DNA of 64,000 nucleotides from positions 1 to 64,000 of the forward strand of contig CACZYC010000005.1 in assembly GCA_902785365.1 (NCBI GenBank). The letters are read 5' to 3'. Below the pieces are notes generated by a model. That model saw nothing but the letters and a program-made list of their open reading frames with translations. It had not been told where the DNA came from and ran no database searches. Source of the DNA: an uncultured Ruminococcus sp. (GTDB lineage: Bacteria > Bacillota > Clostridia > Oscillospirales > Acutalibacteraceae). A program made the position numbers and the translations under genes. Positions within the stretch are counted from its first letter, which is position 1, and every line of letters starts with the position of its first letter. Below, in pieces: positions 19,192 through 27,200 of this stretch.

Positions 19192-21000
19192 TTAAACCTC
19201 TTGCAAAATCGGAAGAATCATCGGTGAACGACGTGTTTTTTGGGTGATAAGCTTGGAGATGTCGTCCTTGATTCTGTTCTTGATTATGCCCCACTCGTGG
19301 ATATTGCGGTCGGCACAATCCTCTAATATACGGAGCGCAGACGAACGTATTTCGTCAAGAAGCTCCTCGCTCTCACGGACATAAACAAATCCGCGTGAAA
19401 CAATATCGGGACCGCTTATTACGTGTCCGTCGTATACGTCGAGAGACGCTACAATGATAATCAGACCGTCCTGAGCCAGATGCTTTCTGTCACGCAGAAC
19501 GATTGAACCTACGTCTCCGACTCCGAGACCGTCAACAAAGACTTTACCCGCGGGAACGGATGAAAGCTCTTTGATATGTTCCTCATTGAGTTCAATCTGC
19601 GAACCGATATCGCCTATATAAATATTCTTCTTGTCTACGCCGAGCGACTGAGCGATTTCAGCGTTCTTACGCAGATGCTTCTGTTCGCCGTGAACAGGTA
19701 TAAAGTACTTGGCGTTGACAAGCTTTTGAAGAATTTTTAGTTCTTCCTGGCACGCGTGTCCCGATACGTGAACGTCGTACATGCCCTCGTAAACAACCTT
19801 ACAGCCTCGCTTTAAGAGTTCGTCAATAACATTGCCCACGCTCTTTTCGTTACCCGGAATAGGATTGGCGGAGATTATGATAAAATCTCCCTCGCCTACC
19901 ATAACCTTGCGGTGGTCGGAATACGCCATACGTGAGAGCGCCGACATCGGCTCGCCCTGCGAACCTGTTGTGATTAACACAATCTGCTCACGGGGATAGC
20001 GGTCAAGCATATCTATATCTATAATTATATTCTTGGGAACTTTCAGATAACCGAGTTCCTCGGCAACGTTCATATAGTTGACCATTGAACGTCCCGAAAA
20101 AGCTACCTTGCGTTTATACTTGTAAGCAACGTCGATAATCTGCTGAACACGGTTTACGTTGGACGCGAATGTCGCTATGATTATTCTGTCGTTTGAAGCG
20201 TCGTTGAACAGCGTATCAAGGCTGGCAGTAACGGTCTGTTCCGTTGCGGTGTAGCCCGGACGGTCGGCGTTTGTACTCTCGCAAAGGAAAGCCAGAACTC
20301 CCTCGTGACCGAGACGCGCGAACGCGTGAAGATCTATCATATCGCCTACAAACGGCGTACAGTCAATCTTGAAATCTCCCGAATGCACAACTGTACCCGC
20401 AGGTGTGTGCAAAGCTATCGCTACCGAATCGGGAATCGAATGATTAACTCGTATAAACTCAGCTTCGAAACATCCGAGTTTCACCTTGCTGCCCGCGTTT
20501 ATTACATTAAGCTTCGCGGAATTAAAGAGATTATGTTCCTTTAATTTGTTGCCGATCAGTCCGATTGTGAGCGGCGTACCGAATATTGGAATGTTCATCC
20601 TTGAGAGCAGGAAAGGTATTCCGCCGATATGGTCCTCGTGTCCGTGCGTAACGACCAAACCCTTAACCTTGTCGATATTCTGTTCAATATAGGTGAAATC
20701 AGGGATTACCAAGTCAACTCCGAGCATATCACCGTCAGGGAAAGCCATACCGCAGTCGAGCAGTATAATATCGCCCTCACATTCAAACATAGTTATGTTC
20801 TTGCCTATTTCATTAAGTCCGCCGAGGAATGATATCTTTATCGACGGTTTAGCCTTCTTTTGCGGCTTTTTAGTCCGTTTGGGACTTGTTCTTTTTACTG
20901 TCTTTTTCTTAGAAAAGCTTTTAGCAGAATTGGATTTCGCGTCTTTCGAGTTACGCTTGCCACTGTAGTTTTTCTTGAATTTGTTGTTTTCTGCTGACAA
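19192..21000 (-). CDS. rnj: Ribonuclease J
   Basis: 602 aa. The first 50 residues are a lysine/serine-rich basic extension typical of some clostridial forms. Then comes the metallo-beta-lactamase/beta-CASP core: VTHGHEDHIGGIP supplies HxHxDH, HSIPDSVAIALHTPAG and the GDFKID aspartate follow, and the C-terminal HVSGHA histidine motif is intact. It acts in mRNA decay and rRNA maturation as an endo/5'-exonuclease. The start is TTG at 21000, supported by AGGAGG 7 nt upstream. Confidence 0.95.
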   Translation of the reverse strand: MSAENNKFKKNYSGKRNSKDAKSNSAKSFSKKKTVKRTSPKRTKKPQKKAKPSIKISFLGGLNEIGKNITMFECEGDIILLDCGMAFPDGDMLGVDLVIPDFTYIEQNIDKVKGLVVTHGHEDHIGGIPFLLSRMNIPIFGTPLTIGLIGNKLKEHNLFNSAKLNVINAGSKVKLGCFEAEFIRVNHSIPDSVAIALHTPAGTVVHSGDFKIDCTPFVGDMIDLHAFARLGHEGVLAFLCESTNADRPGYTATEQTVTASLDTLFNDASNDRIIIATFASNVNRVQQIIDVAYKYKRKVAFSGRSMVNYMNVAEELGYLKVPKNIIIDIDMLDRYPREQIVLITTGSQGEPMSALSRMAYSDHRKVMVGEGDFIIISANPIPGNEKSVGNVIDELLKRGCKVVYEGMYDVHVSGHACQEELKILQKLVNAKYFIPVHGEQKHLRKNAEIAQSLGVDKKNIYIGDIGSQIELNEEHIKELSSVPAGKVFVDGLGVGDVGSIVLRDRKHLAQDGLIIIVASLDVYDGHVISGPDIVSRGFVYVRESEELLDEIRSSALRILEDCADRNIHEWGIIKNRIKDDISKLITQKTRRSPMILPILQEV

Positions 21001-21079
21001 AATTTTACCTCCTGTTAAATTTTTATCTTATGGCAAATTGCGCTATTTGCCTATTTTCCTATAATAAAATATTCATTAT

Positions 21080-21109
21080 ATTTTACCTCATTTATACTGT
21101 GTATGTCAA
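21080..21109 (-). promoter_or_regulatory. Promoter of rnj-gdpP-rplI-dnaB run
   Basis: Minus strand: -35 TTGACA (21109-21104), an 18-bp spacer, and -10 TAAAAT (21085-21080). It lies about 80 bp upstream of rnj, in the 280-bp gap between the divergent rnj and rnhA genes. Confidence 0.65.
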
Positions 21110-21219
21110 GCCTTTTCTCATTTATATCCACTACACTGAAATATGGGCTGTTTATGCGGAAAATATGCGGTTTCGAAACATCAAAAATATACAATACGGC
21201 AAAAATGATTATAAAGTAG

Positions 21220-21248
21220 TTGCATTTAATTAAACATAGTATTATAAT
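21220..21248 (+). promoter_or_regulatory. Promoter of rnhA-nifS-iscU
   Basis: Plus strand: -35 TTGCAT (21220-21225), a 17-bp spacer, and -10 TATAAT (21243-21248). The rnhA start codon is 33 bp downstream. Confidence 0.7.
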
Positions 21249-21280
21249 AGGCTTTGTAAATAATTATAAAAGGTGATTTT

Positions 21281-21718
21281 TTGAAGCGAGTTGAAATTTA
21301 TACCGACGGCGCGTGTAAGGGTAATCCCGGTCCCGGGGGCTGGGGATCCATTCTGCGCTATAAAGGTGTTGAGAAAGAAATCTCTGGCGGCGAAGCGGAC
21401 ACAACCAATAACCGTATGGAGCTCACCGCGGTTATTGAAGCGCTGAAACTCCTGAAAGAGCCGTGCGAAGTAGCGCTTTACACAGACAGCCAGTATATTG
21501 CCAACGCTCTGACGCAAGGCTGGGCAAAAAAGTGGAAATCCAACAACTGGATGAGAAACAAAAAAGAAAAAGCGTTGAACCCCGAACTCTGGGAGGTTCT
21601 GCTCAATCTTTGCGACACACACAAGGTTGATGTGCACTGGGTTAAAGGGCACGCGGGACATCCCGAAAACGAAAGATGCGACCGTCTTGCTGTCGCTCAG
21701 GCGGAAAAATACACTTAA
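21281..21718 (+). CDS. rnhA: Ribonuclease HI
   Basis: 145 aa. Removes RNA from RNA-DNA hybrids. All four catalytic acidic positions are visible: [14 protein letters not shown] (Asp), NNRMELTA (Glu), LYTDSQY (Asp) and the final ERCDRLA (Asp), along with the [12 protein letters not shown] histidine loop. The start is TTG at 21281 with AAAGGTGA just upstream. nifS follows after 24 bp on the same strand. Confidence 0.95.
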   Translation: MKRVEIYTDGACKGNPGPGGWGSILRYKGVEKEISGGEADTTNNRMELTAVIEALKLLKEPCEVALYTDSQYIANALTQGWAKKWKSNNWMRNKKEKALNPELWEVLLNLCDTHKVDVHWVKGHAGHPENERCDRLAVAQAEKYT

Positions 21719-21742
21719 TAAATTCCAAAAAAGGATGGTAAT

Positions 21743-22945
21743 ATGAGACAGATATACGCTGACAACGCTGCGACGACCAAGCTCTCCCCTGTTGTCCTTG
21801 AAAAAATGATGCCGTATCTCACCGAGGTTTACGGCAACCCCTCAAGCCTGTACGGAATAGGTCAGGAAGCTAAAAAAGCCGTTGAGGACGCCAGAGCAAA
21901 CATAGCAAAAAATCTCGGAGCTAAACACCCGAGCGAAATATACTTTACCTCTGGGGGCTCTGAATCTGACAACTGGGCTCTTAAAGGTATATGTCATAAA
22001 CTGAAAGCCAGAGGCAAAAAACATATTATAACCTCTAAGTTCGAGCACCACGCAATCTTGCACACATGTAAGGCGCTGGAGAAGGAAGGCTTTGAGGTAA
22101 CATATCTAGACGTTTACGAAAACGGCATAGTTCATCCCGAGGATGTTGCGAACGCTATCCGTGAGGACACGGCTATTGTTTCGATAATGTACGCAAACAA
22201 CGAAATCGGTACAATACAGCCTATCGCCGAAATAGGTAAAATATGCAAGGAACGCAAGGTGTTGTTTCACACCGACGCTGTTCAGGCGGCGGGCTACTGC
22301 AAAATAGACGTTGTTGAACAAAACATTGATTTGATGTCGATGACTGCTCACAAAATCCACGGTCCCAAGGGATGCGGACTGCTGTATATCCGCAAGGGAA
22401 TACTCATTGACAACCTTATTGAGGGCGGCGCTCAGGAGCGCTCAAAGCGCGCGGGCACCGAGAATATCGCGGGCATTGTAGGACTTGACGCCGCGCTGCA
22501 AATTGCTATTGACACAATGGACGAACGTAACTCGAAGCTCAGCAAACTGAGGGACAGACTTATTGACGGTCTGCTCAAAATTGAGAGAAGCAGAGTAAAC
22601 GGAGACAGAGTTAATCGACTGCCGAACAATGTAAATATGTGCTTTGAGGGCATTGAAGGTGAAAGCCTTCTGCTCAGACTGGAATTTGCGGGGATTTCCG
22701 CTTCATCAGGCTCCGCGTGCACTTCGGGAAGCCTTGACCCGAGCCATGTACTTCTCGCGATAGGACTCCCCCACGAAATTGCTCACGGCAGTACAAGGAT
22801 GACGTTTGACGACAGTACAACCGAGGAAGATATCGACTATATTCTTGAGACTGTTCCCAAAATAGTTAAAACACTCAGAGATATGTCTCCGCTGTGGGAA
22901 AGCATTATAAAAGGCGAGAAAAGCGGAGCAAAGTTTGTAGGATAA
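21743..22945 (+). CDS. nifS: Cysteine desulfurase (NifS/IscS type)
   Basis: 400 aa. A PLP enzyme that supplies sulfur for Fe-S assembly. The PLP lysine is in [13 protein letters not shown], and the reactive cysteine is in [10 protein letters not shown] near residue 330, in the long loop typical of the IscS/NifS group. The N-terminus [12 protein letters not shown] is the usual family start. It lies 12 bp upstream of the iscU-like gene, so the pair forms a minimal Fe-S assembly unit. Confidence 0.95.
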   Translation: MRQIYADNAATTKLSPVVLEKMMPYLTEVYGNPSSLYGIGQEAKKAVEDARANIAKNLGAKHPSEIYFTSGGSESDNWALKGICHKLKARGKKHIITSKFEHHAILHTCKALEKEGFEVTYLDVYENGIVHPEDVANAIREDTAIVSIMYANNEIGTIQPIAEIGKICKERKVLFHTDAVQAAGYCKIDVVEQNIDLMSMTAHKIHGPKGCGLLYIRKGILIDNLIEGGAQERSKRAGTENIAGIVGLDAALQIAIDTMDERNSKLSKLRDRLIDGLLKIERSRVNGDRVNRLPNNVNMCFEGIEGESLLLRLEFAGISASSGSACTSGSLDPSHVLLAIGLPHEIAHGSTRMTFDDSTTEEDIDYILETVPKIVKTLRDMSPLWESIIKGEKSGAKFVG

Positions 22946-22957
22946 AGGAGAAAAAGT

Positions 22958-23404
22958 ATGGCATTCACATATTCGGAAAAAGTTATGGACCACTTTGCCA
23001 ACCCTAGAAACGTCGGCGAAATTGAAAACGCTGACGGTATTGGTGAGGTCGGCAACTCAAAATGCGGCGATATAATGAAAATGTATATTGAGGTTAACGA
23101 CGGTGTAATCACCGACGTTAAGTTCAAAACTTTCGGTTGCGGTGCAGCTATCGCCACAAGCTCAATGGCTACGGAGCTTATCAAGGGTAAGACTATAGAC
23201 GAAGCCCTCAAGCTCACTAACAAAGCCGTTATGGAGGCTCTGGACGGACTTCCGCCCGTAAAGGTGCACTGCTCAGTGCTCGCCGAGGAAGCAATTCGCT
23301 CGGCTGTGGCTGATTATTATAAGCGTCAGGGAATTGATCCGGAGCCGATAATGGGAAAAATTGAGAGCGCTCACGAGCACACTCACGAAGAATTTGAGGA
23401 ATAA
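22958..23404 (+). CDS. iscU: Iron-sulfur cluster assembly scaffold (NifU N-terminal/IscU type)
   Basis: 148 aa. The three cluster-ligand cysteines are in NSKCGD (about residue 35), FGCGAA (about 60) and VHCSVLAEEA (about 104). The C-terminal tail (EHTHEEFEE) is histidine/acid rich. It accepts sulfur from the upstream NifS and builds Fe-S clusters, which the NuoE/NuoF/GltD operon later in the window would need. A clear GGAG site precedes the ATG. Confidence 0.94.
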   Translation: MAFTYSEKVMDHFANPRNVGEIENADGIGEVGNSKCGDIMKMYIEVNDGVITDVKFKTFGCGAAIATSSMATELIKGKTIDEALKLTNKAVMEALDGLPPVKVHCSVLAEEAIRSAVADYYKRQGIDPEPIMGKIESAHEHTHEEFEE

Positions 23405-23416
23405 TTTAAATAACAC

Positions 23417-23445
23417 TTGATATTCTAAACAAACTGTGATATAAT
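23417..23445 (+). promoter_or_regulatory. Promoter of tRNA-Pro
   Basis: TTGATA (23417-23422), a 17-bp spacer, and TATAAT (23440-23445). The tRNA begins 22 bp after the -10 box. Confidence 0.75.
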
Positions 23446-23467
23446 AGCAGAGTTGAAAATATCAAAT

Positions 23468-23544
23468 CCGGGTGTGGCGCAGTTTGGTAGCGCGCTTGAA
23501 TGGGGTTCAAGAGGCCGCTGGTTCGACTCCAGTCACTCGGACCA
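23468..23544 (+). tRNA. tRNA-Pro (anticodon GGG)
   Basis: 77 nt including an encoded CCA. Acceptor CCGGGTG pairs with CACTCGG (one G-U), the D stem is GCGC/GCGC, the anticodon stem is CTTGA/TCAAG around loop ATGGGGT (anticodon GGG), and the T arm has the loop TTCGACT. Its last 47 nt recur at 51063-51109 and its last 33 nt at 51294-51326, so this gene served as an integration site and was restored by the inserted element. Confidence 0.97.
23498..23544 (+). other. attL: 3' part of tRNA-Pro used as integration core
   Basis: These 47 nt, from the anticodon stem to the CCA end, are identical to 51063-51109. This is the standard geometry of an element integrated in a tRNA 3' end. Confidence 0.85.
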
Positions 23545-23548
23545 CGGA

Positions 23549-23586
23549 AAAGTCCAGTATCCATCAGGGTTCTGGACTTTTTCTTT
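23549..23586 (+). terminator. Terminator after tRNA-Pro
   Basis: Stem AAAGTCCAG / CTGGACTTT with a 14-nt loop followed by TTTTCTTTTT. The loop text (GTATCCATCAGGGT) nearly matches that of the hairpin after the second att copy, suggesting that both came with related elements. Confidence 0.8.
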
Positions 23587-23616
23587 TTGTATGATTCTTA
23601 ATACTGACCGCTGAAT

Positions 23617-23636
23617 AGTAGAATTATAGTAGAATT
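23617..23636. repeat. Direct repeat AGTAGAATT, possible integrase arm-type sites (left)
   Basis: AGTAGAATT occurs at 23617-23625 and 23628-23636, about 75-90 bp inside the left att. The same 9-mer lies at 50944-50952, about 110 bp inside the right att. The arrangement resembles arm-type sites of a tyrosine recombinase, but no integrase is present to support this. Confidence 0.3.
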
Positions 23637-23714
23637 TCATTATTTCCAATCCTTCTTTATTGACCTATTATTCTAACCTTTTTATGATTAGTTTTAATAG
23701 ATTATTCATTTAAA

Positions 23715-23755
23715 AACATAGGGAGAAGCTCTTATTTAGGGCTTCTCCTATATGT
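23715..23755 (-). terminator. Terminator of the 23.76-24.36 kb gene
   Basis: Stem GGGAGAAGC / GCTTCTCC extended by AACATA / TATGTT, with A-rich flank on the left that gives a T run on the minus strand. It directly follows the stop codon at 23756. Confidence 0.75.
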
Positions 23756-24364
23756 TTATTTCTTTTCCTTTTCAAGTTGCTCAAATAATGTGTGAACAAG
23801 CTTGATTCTTTCTCTTCTTCTGTGATTCTTTTCTCTTTTACGAGTTTTGGGATTTTTACTTCTGTCCTCATTATGCTCTCGGCGTGTTTTCGTTTTGATA
23901 AACCTGTTCTCATACGGGTTCTCAATTCTGTACTTGTCATGTTGTTTTATGTAGTCCAGTATCGTTAACAAATCCCTTGAATGAAAATGTTGATAATGAT
24001 ATCCCGGGAAAATACTCGGCTCATTCTTAATTGAATATATTGAGTTCTTATGATATAGAATAAAGGTTTTTTTATTCTTTTTTGAGAATAGCTTGTATTT
24101 ACTAAACGGTGTGGTTACTTCAATTACATCATTATCAAATGACGTTGTGTAGCCCCGCTTTTTACATTCTTTCAGAAATTGATAACGTTGTTTTCTGTAT
24201 AGTCTGGCGGTGTGGGTACAGCATTTACAAAGACGAAAACCTGATTTGACTACATCGTATCTGGTATTGAAAAATCCCAAATTCCTTTTGTCTACACCTT
24301 GAATAAATCGACAATCCGTACTGTGCGCGATTTTTCTTTTATTGTTCTTGTTATATGCGTACAT
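23756..24364 (-). CDS. Unknown protein with N-terminal Cys/His zinc-ribbon-like motif
   Basis: 202 aa. Not assigned to a named family. The first 55 residues contain HSTDCRF, a glycine turn, then GFRLCKCC, a His/Cys pattern that resembles the small zinc-binding modules at the start of several clostridial mobile-element proteins. Residues 60-140 are mixed, and the last 50 are extremely basic (KTKTRREHNEDRSKNPKTRK), suggesting nucleic-acid binding. It is the first gene inside the island at tRNA-Pro, with low GC codon use. Upstream, 10 bp away, is another unknown gene on the same strand. Confidence 0.6.
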   Translation of the reverse strand: MYAYNKNNKRKIAHSTDCRFIQGVDKRNLGFFNTRYDVVKSGFRLCKCCTHTARLYRKQRYQFLKECKKRGYTTSFDNDVIEVTTPFSKYKLFSKKNKKTFILYHKNSIYSIKNEPSIFPGYHYQHFHSRDLLTILDYIKQHDKYRIENPYENRFIKTKTRREHNEDRSKNPKTRKREKNHRRRERIKLVHTLFEQLEKEKK

Positions 24365-24374
24365 AATGTCTCCT

Positions 24375-25091
24375 TTATGTTTCGCTGTTATCCTTACACC
24401 ACTGAGCCATTTTTTTCATTTCATCTTCCGTGGGAGTTAAAGGGATTCCAATGTGTTCTACAATATAACAGTACTCTTTTAGAGCCTTTTTGTAAGCGTC
24501 TAATAAACTCTTTTTTTCATCACTGTCAATAGTGTTGTAATTCTCAGCTTTTTTCTCAACTAAATCAAATATCTTTTCGAATCTCTCAGACTCTTTCATA
24601 TATAGCTTTTGACAAAGTTTTACTAACTGAACGTCAAAATCAGAACATCCGCTTCCGAATTCTCTCGGTGAAATAAAAGAAAACAATACAGCTTTGTAAC
24701 TGTGACGACTCATATATTCAATAATATAATCAATAAATTCATGGTCCTGATGATCCTCAGAGCATATTTGTTTTGTTAACTCAAACGCCAACAAACGATA
24801 ATTAAGCGGAATTGTTTTATAAACTATATATGCTTGTTCCTTTTCTCTTATTTTTTCTTTTCGCTCAGCAGAATTCTTTTTTATGAATATTTTTATCAAT
24901 CTTTCTTTTTCTGTCATATCATTTTCTTTATCGTCATTATCTTCATTCAACAATTCATAAATGGGTCTGCTTTTTTTGCCCTCTTTGACATATTCTTCAT
25001 ATGCTTCTTCAGCGATAACCGCTAATGCTTTTTCAAATTCATCAAAATCATCGTCTGTATTATGTAATAACAGTTCTTTATTATCTTTCAT
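24375..25091 (-). CDS. Unknown charged helical protein
   Basis: 238 aa. Not recognised. Strongly acidic N-terminus (NTDDDFDEFEKAL, NEDNDDKEND), then basic and helical segments (KKNSAERKEKIREKEQAY), and a C-terminal half that looks like a helical bundle with CSEDHQDHEF and CSDFDVQLVKLCQKLY. No membrane helix or signal peptide. GAGGTAATC precedes the ATG. It is probably co-transcribed with the downstream zinc-ribbon-like gene, and the two could form a functional pair. Confidence 0.6.
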   Translation of the reverse strand: MKDNKELLLHNTDDDFDEFEKALAVIAEEAYEEYVKEGKKSRPIYELLNEDNDDKENDMTEKERLIKIFIKKNSAERKEKIREKEQAYIVYKTIPLNYRLLAFELTKQICSEDHQDHEFIDYIIEYMSRHSYKAVLFSFISPREFGSGCSDFDVQLVKLCQKLYMKESERFEKIFDLVEKKAENYNTIDSDEKKSLLDAYKKALKEYCYIVEHIGIPLTPTEDEMKKMAQWCKDNSET

Positions 25092-25115
25092 AATGATTAC
25101 CTCTCTTAAAATTTT

Positions 25116-25430
25116 TTACAGATATTTTGGTTTGTATAATCTATTGCCAAGCGAGAATGGTTTTCTATCCGTAATAGTGCCAGAATCCATCTCTTCATAG
25201 TATTTTTCACATTGAGCGATTTTCGCGTCCATATTATCAATATGATGTACCGCAAACGCTTCAGGGATAGTGGGAGATACTACAGCACCGTACTCACATT
25301 TTCCGTGGTGTGAAAGCAAAATGTGGACAAGGAGCTTTATTTCTTCGGGTTTATAATTCTTTTTTGCGGACATACATTTCACAATGAATGAGCCACAAAA
25401 AGGATGACCGTATAAAACACCATAAAACAC
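25116..25430 (-). pseudogene. Fragment of YhaM-type 3'-5' exoribonuclease (HD domain C-terminus)
   Basis: About 85 recognisable residues, matching only the end of YhaM: LLVHILLSHHGKCEYGA (second histidine pair of the HD domain), AFAVHHIDNMDAK (final aspartate), and the tail GTITDRKPFSLGNRLYKP. The OB-fold and first half of the HD domain, including the HD dyad, are missing, and the region upstream of residue 25 does not resemble the family. Full-length YhaM is about 310 aa. Probably a remnant brought in or broken during island assembly; it cannot be catalytic as it stands. Confidence 0.7.
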
Positions 25431-25477
25431 CCTTTCTTTTATTGTTTTCTAATTACTAAATAAAAATTGTAAAAAAA

Positions 25478-25524
25478 CACCTGATATATAACCATGCTGC
25501 GATAGTATGGCTATATATCAGGTG
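25478..25524 (-). terminator. Strong hairpin terminator downstream of the resolvase-like gene
   Basis: Arms CACCTGATATATA / TATATATCAGGTG are fully complementary, with ACCAT/ATGG extending the stem. The A7 run on the left becomes a T run on the minus strand. Confidence 0.85.
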
Positions 25525-25593
25525 CTATTCTTGTAGCTGTTCGATAAATACCATACCATTCTTTAACTCTAATTCTATATACTTCTGTTCCAT
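25525..25593 (-). CDS. Possible 22-aa peptide between the resolvase-like gene and its terminator
   Basis: ATG at 25593 opens a 22-codon frame (MEQKYIELELK, ending FIEQLQE) whose TAG touches the base of the terminator stem. There is no obvious Shine-Dalgarno. It is noted because it fills the space between the larger gene and its terminator; it may well be untranslated. Confidence 0.2.
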   Translation of the reverse strand: MEQKYIELELKNGMVFIEQLQE

Positions 25594-25630
25594 GATTTAT
25601 TTAATATTATTTAATTGTAATTTTATATAA

Positions 25631-26290
25631 TTATTCAAGCTTTAATTCATTTTTAGCTTTTTCAATCAATCTATTTAATGTTGGGCGGCTCACATTTAAT
25701 AATAATGCAAATTCTGTTTTTGTAATCTGTTTTGATTTCCATTGTTCGTAGTATTTATAAAACAGTGGGAAGTCATCAGTTGAATATGATTTTTTCCCTA
25801 TTTGAACTCCTCTTTTCTTTGCATTCTTAAAACCTGCAAGTTGTTTTCTTTTGTTAAACTCATTATTGATTTCTTCAAAACTTAATAAATAAGGTAAAGA
25901 ATTAATTAGGTTTATGGAACTATCTTCCATTGAGTCAAAGTTTTCATATAATGAAATAACTCTAACACCATTTTCAATCAAGTCTAAAATAGTTTTAAGG
26001 ACTTCAACTAAGTTTTGAGAAATTGATATAAATGAAAAAACTATGATAACATCCCCAGATTCAAATACATCCGGTTTAAACATTATAGATGTAGAAATTT
26101 CTTCAATTTGTCGTATTTCTAATATTTCTTTTTTTCTTCTGTTTACCTTAAGATTTATTTGTTCAACACTATGTATGTCAATTATATCATTAGGAAATGC
26201 CCCCTGATATTTCTTGCTATTAATAATTTCTTCATCAACCATAGGGAAATTATAATTTATAAGGTTTTCGTTATCAATTAAATGTATCAT
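25631..26290 (-). CDS. Resolvase/invertase-like protein lacking catalytic residues, with C-terminal HTH
   Basis: 219 aa from the ATG at 26290. The middle aligns with serine recombinases: GDVIIVFSFISISQNLVEVL stands where active enzymes have ...DRLSRN..., then ENGVRVISLYENFDS, the long helix, GVQIGKK, and a C-terminal helix-turn-helix (ITKTEFALLLNVSRPTLNRL). The N-terminal YxRVSxxxQ serine motif is absent and the RLSR arginines are replaced by ISIS, so strand cleavage should be impossible. A consensus promoter overlaps any longer reading frame, fixing the start. It could be a domesticated DNA-binding regulator or a decayed recombinase. Confidence 0.65.
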   Translation of the reverse strand: MIHLIDNENLINYNFPMVDEEIINSKKYQGAFPNDIIDIHSVEQINLKVNRRKKEILEIRQIEEISTSIMFKPDVFESGDVIIVFSFISISQNLVEVLKTILDLIENGVRVISLYENFDSMEDSSINLINSLPYLLSFEEINNEFNKRKQLAGFKNAKKRGVQIGKKSYSTDDFPLFYKYYEQWKSKQITKTEFALLLNVSRPTLNRLIEKAKNELKLE

Positions 26291-26306
26291 TTTTACCACC
26301 ATACAT

Positions 26307-26335
26307 ATTATACTACAAAAAGCACAATTTGTCAA
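26307..26335 (-). promoter_or_regulatory. Consensus promoter of resolvase-like gene
   Basis: Minus strand: TTGACA (26335-26330), a 17-bp spacer, and TATAAT (26312-26307), both perfect. GGTGG then leads to the ATG at 26290. Confidence 0.85.
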
Positions 26336-26416
26336 CTAACACGGGTTTACTTTTACATTATTGCTTTTTTATGGACAATAAAAACAATCATATGTAGGCA
26401 TTTATAACAAAAAAGT

Positions 26417-26462
26417 AATCCTGTTTCTATTCTAAAGACGTAATAGAAACAGGATTTTTTAT
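26417..26462 (-). terminator. Bidirectional terminator after the ParE-like gene
   Basis: 15-bp arms AATCCTGTTTCTATT / AATAGAAACAGGATT with A-rich left flank and T6 right flank. It closes the toxin-antitoxin unit on the minus strand. Confidence 0.85.
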
Positions 26463-26507
26463 TCTTTTAACTATGGTCATAGAGGCGATATCATAAAAGC
26501 ATAAACA

Positions 26508-26819
26508 TTAAACAATATCGAAATAATCTCTTCTTCCGTAGAAGAAGTGCAATACATATACTGTCTTTGTGCTCTCATCAACACGGTAAATCAACAGATA
26601 GTTGTTTATAACTACTTTTCTGTATTCTTTATCGCCGTTGCCGATATTCTCACAAACCTGATAGATTAACGGATTCTCGGATAATGTAACATAGTAGCTC
26701 TTTACTTTATCCAAAAAGTTTACAGCTGCAATCGGATTGCACAGGCTTTTAGAAATATAGTTGGCAATCTTTTCAAGCTCAGACTGCGCGTCTTCGGTGA
26801 CTATCAAACTATACTTCAT
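26508..26819 (-). CDS. RelE/ParE family toxin
   Basis: 103 aa, normal ParE length. Pattern: SLIVTEDAQSELEKIANYI at the N-terminus, NPLIYQVCE in the middle, YRKVVINNYLLIYRVDE and the C-terminal VYVLHFFYGRRDYFDIV with the RRD ending typical of ParE/RelE proteins. Whether it targets gyrase or ribosome-bound mRNA cannot be told. Its start overlaps the antitoxin gene by 11 bp, the usual antitoxin-first operon. Confidence 0.85.
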   Translation of the reverse strand: MKYSLIVTEDAQSELEKIANYISKSLCNPIAAVNFLDKVKSYYVTLSENPLIYQVCENIGNGDKEYRKVVINNYLLIYRVDESTKTVYVLHFFYGRRDYFDIV

Positions 26820-27069
26820 ACTTGCCTCTCAGATTTTCAAGAGCGGAGAACGCGTCGAGGGTTTCTCCATTTTCAATCTGTTTCTCGGCTTTGGCAACCT
26901 TGCTGTTGATTTTTTGCAGGAGCAGCGCTTTCTCGTAGGCTTCCATGCTCATTATAACCATATCACCGTAACCGTTCTTTGTAATATAAACGGGCTCGTC
27001 GGTGCTATGGCAGAGCGCTGAGATATCGCTTGTGTTTTTTAAATCTTTAATCGGAATAATCTGTGGCAT
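26809..27069 (-). CDS. Phd/YefM family antitoxin
   Basis: 86 aa. N-terminal DNA-binding fold of the Phd/YefM type (IIPIKDLKNTSDISALCH, EPVYITKNGYGDMVIMSMEAYE), then a helical tail for binding the toxin (KAEKQIENGETLDAFSALENLRGKY). It precedes and overlaps the ParE-like gene. An inverted repeat in its own promoter is the expected site of conditional autorepression by the toxin-antitoxin complex. Confidence 0.87.
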   Translation of the reverse strand: MPQIIPIKDLKNTSDISALCHSTDEPVYITKNGYGDMVIMSMEAYEKALLLQKINSKVAKAEKQIENGETLDAFSALENLRGKYEV

Positions 27070-27081
27070 AAAATCATCTCC

Positions 27082-27118
27082 TTGAAATTATAATACCATA
27101 ATTATACCATAATTTCAA
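27082..27118 (-). promoter_or_regulatory. Promoter/operator of the ParE-Phd unit
   Basis: Inverted repeat TTGAAATTAT / ATAATTTCAA with 10-bp arms covers the -35 TTGAAA (27118-27113) and -10 TATTAT (27095-27090, 17-bp spacer). Inside it the text ATACCATAATT is partly repeated, suggesting two bound dimers. AGGAGATG follows just before the antitoxin ATG. Confidence 0.7.
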
Positions 27119-27200
27119 CCTATATTTCGATTTTTATCTGACGTATTGTTCAGCTCCTGAAAACGTTATTTTATATTATTTCTGCTTATCATTCATATTT

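Noticed and set aside
25631..26335. Longer start (26335) for the resolvase-like gene
   Set aside because: That start lies inside the -35 box of a perfect promoter; the ATG at 26290 has its own Shine-Dalgarno.
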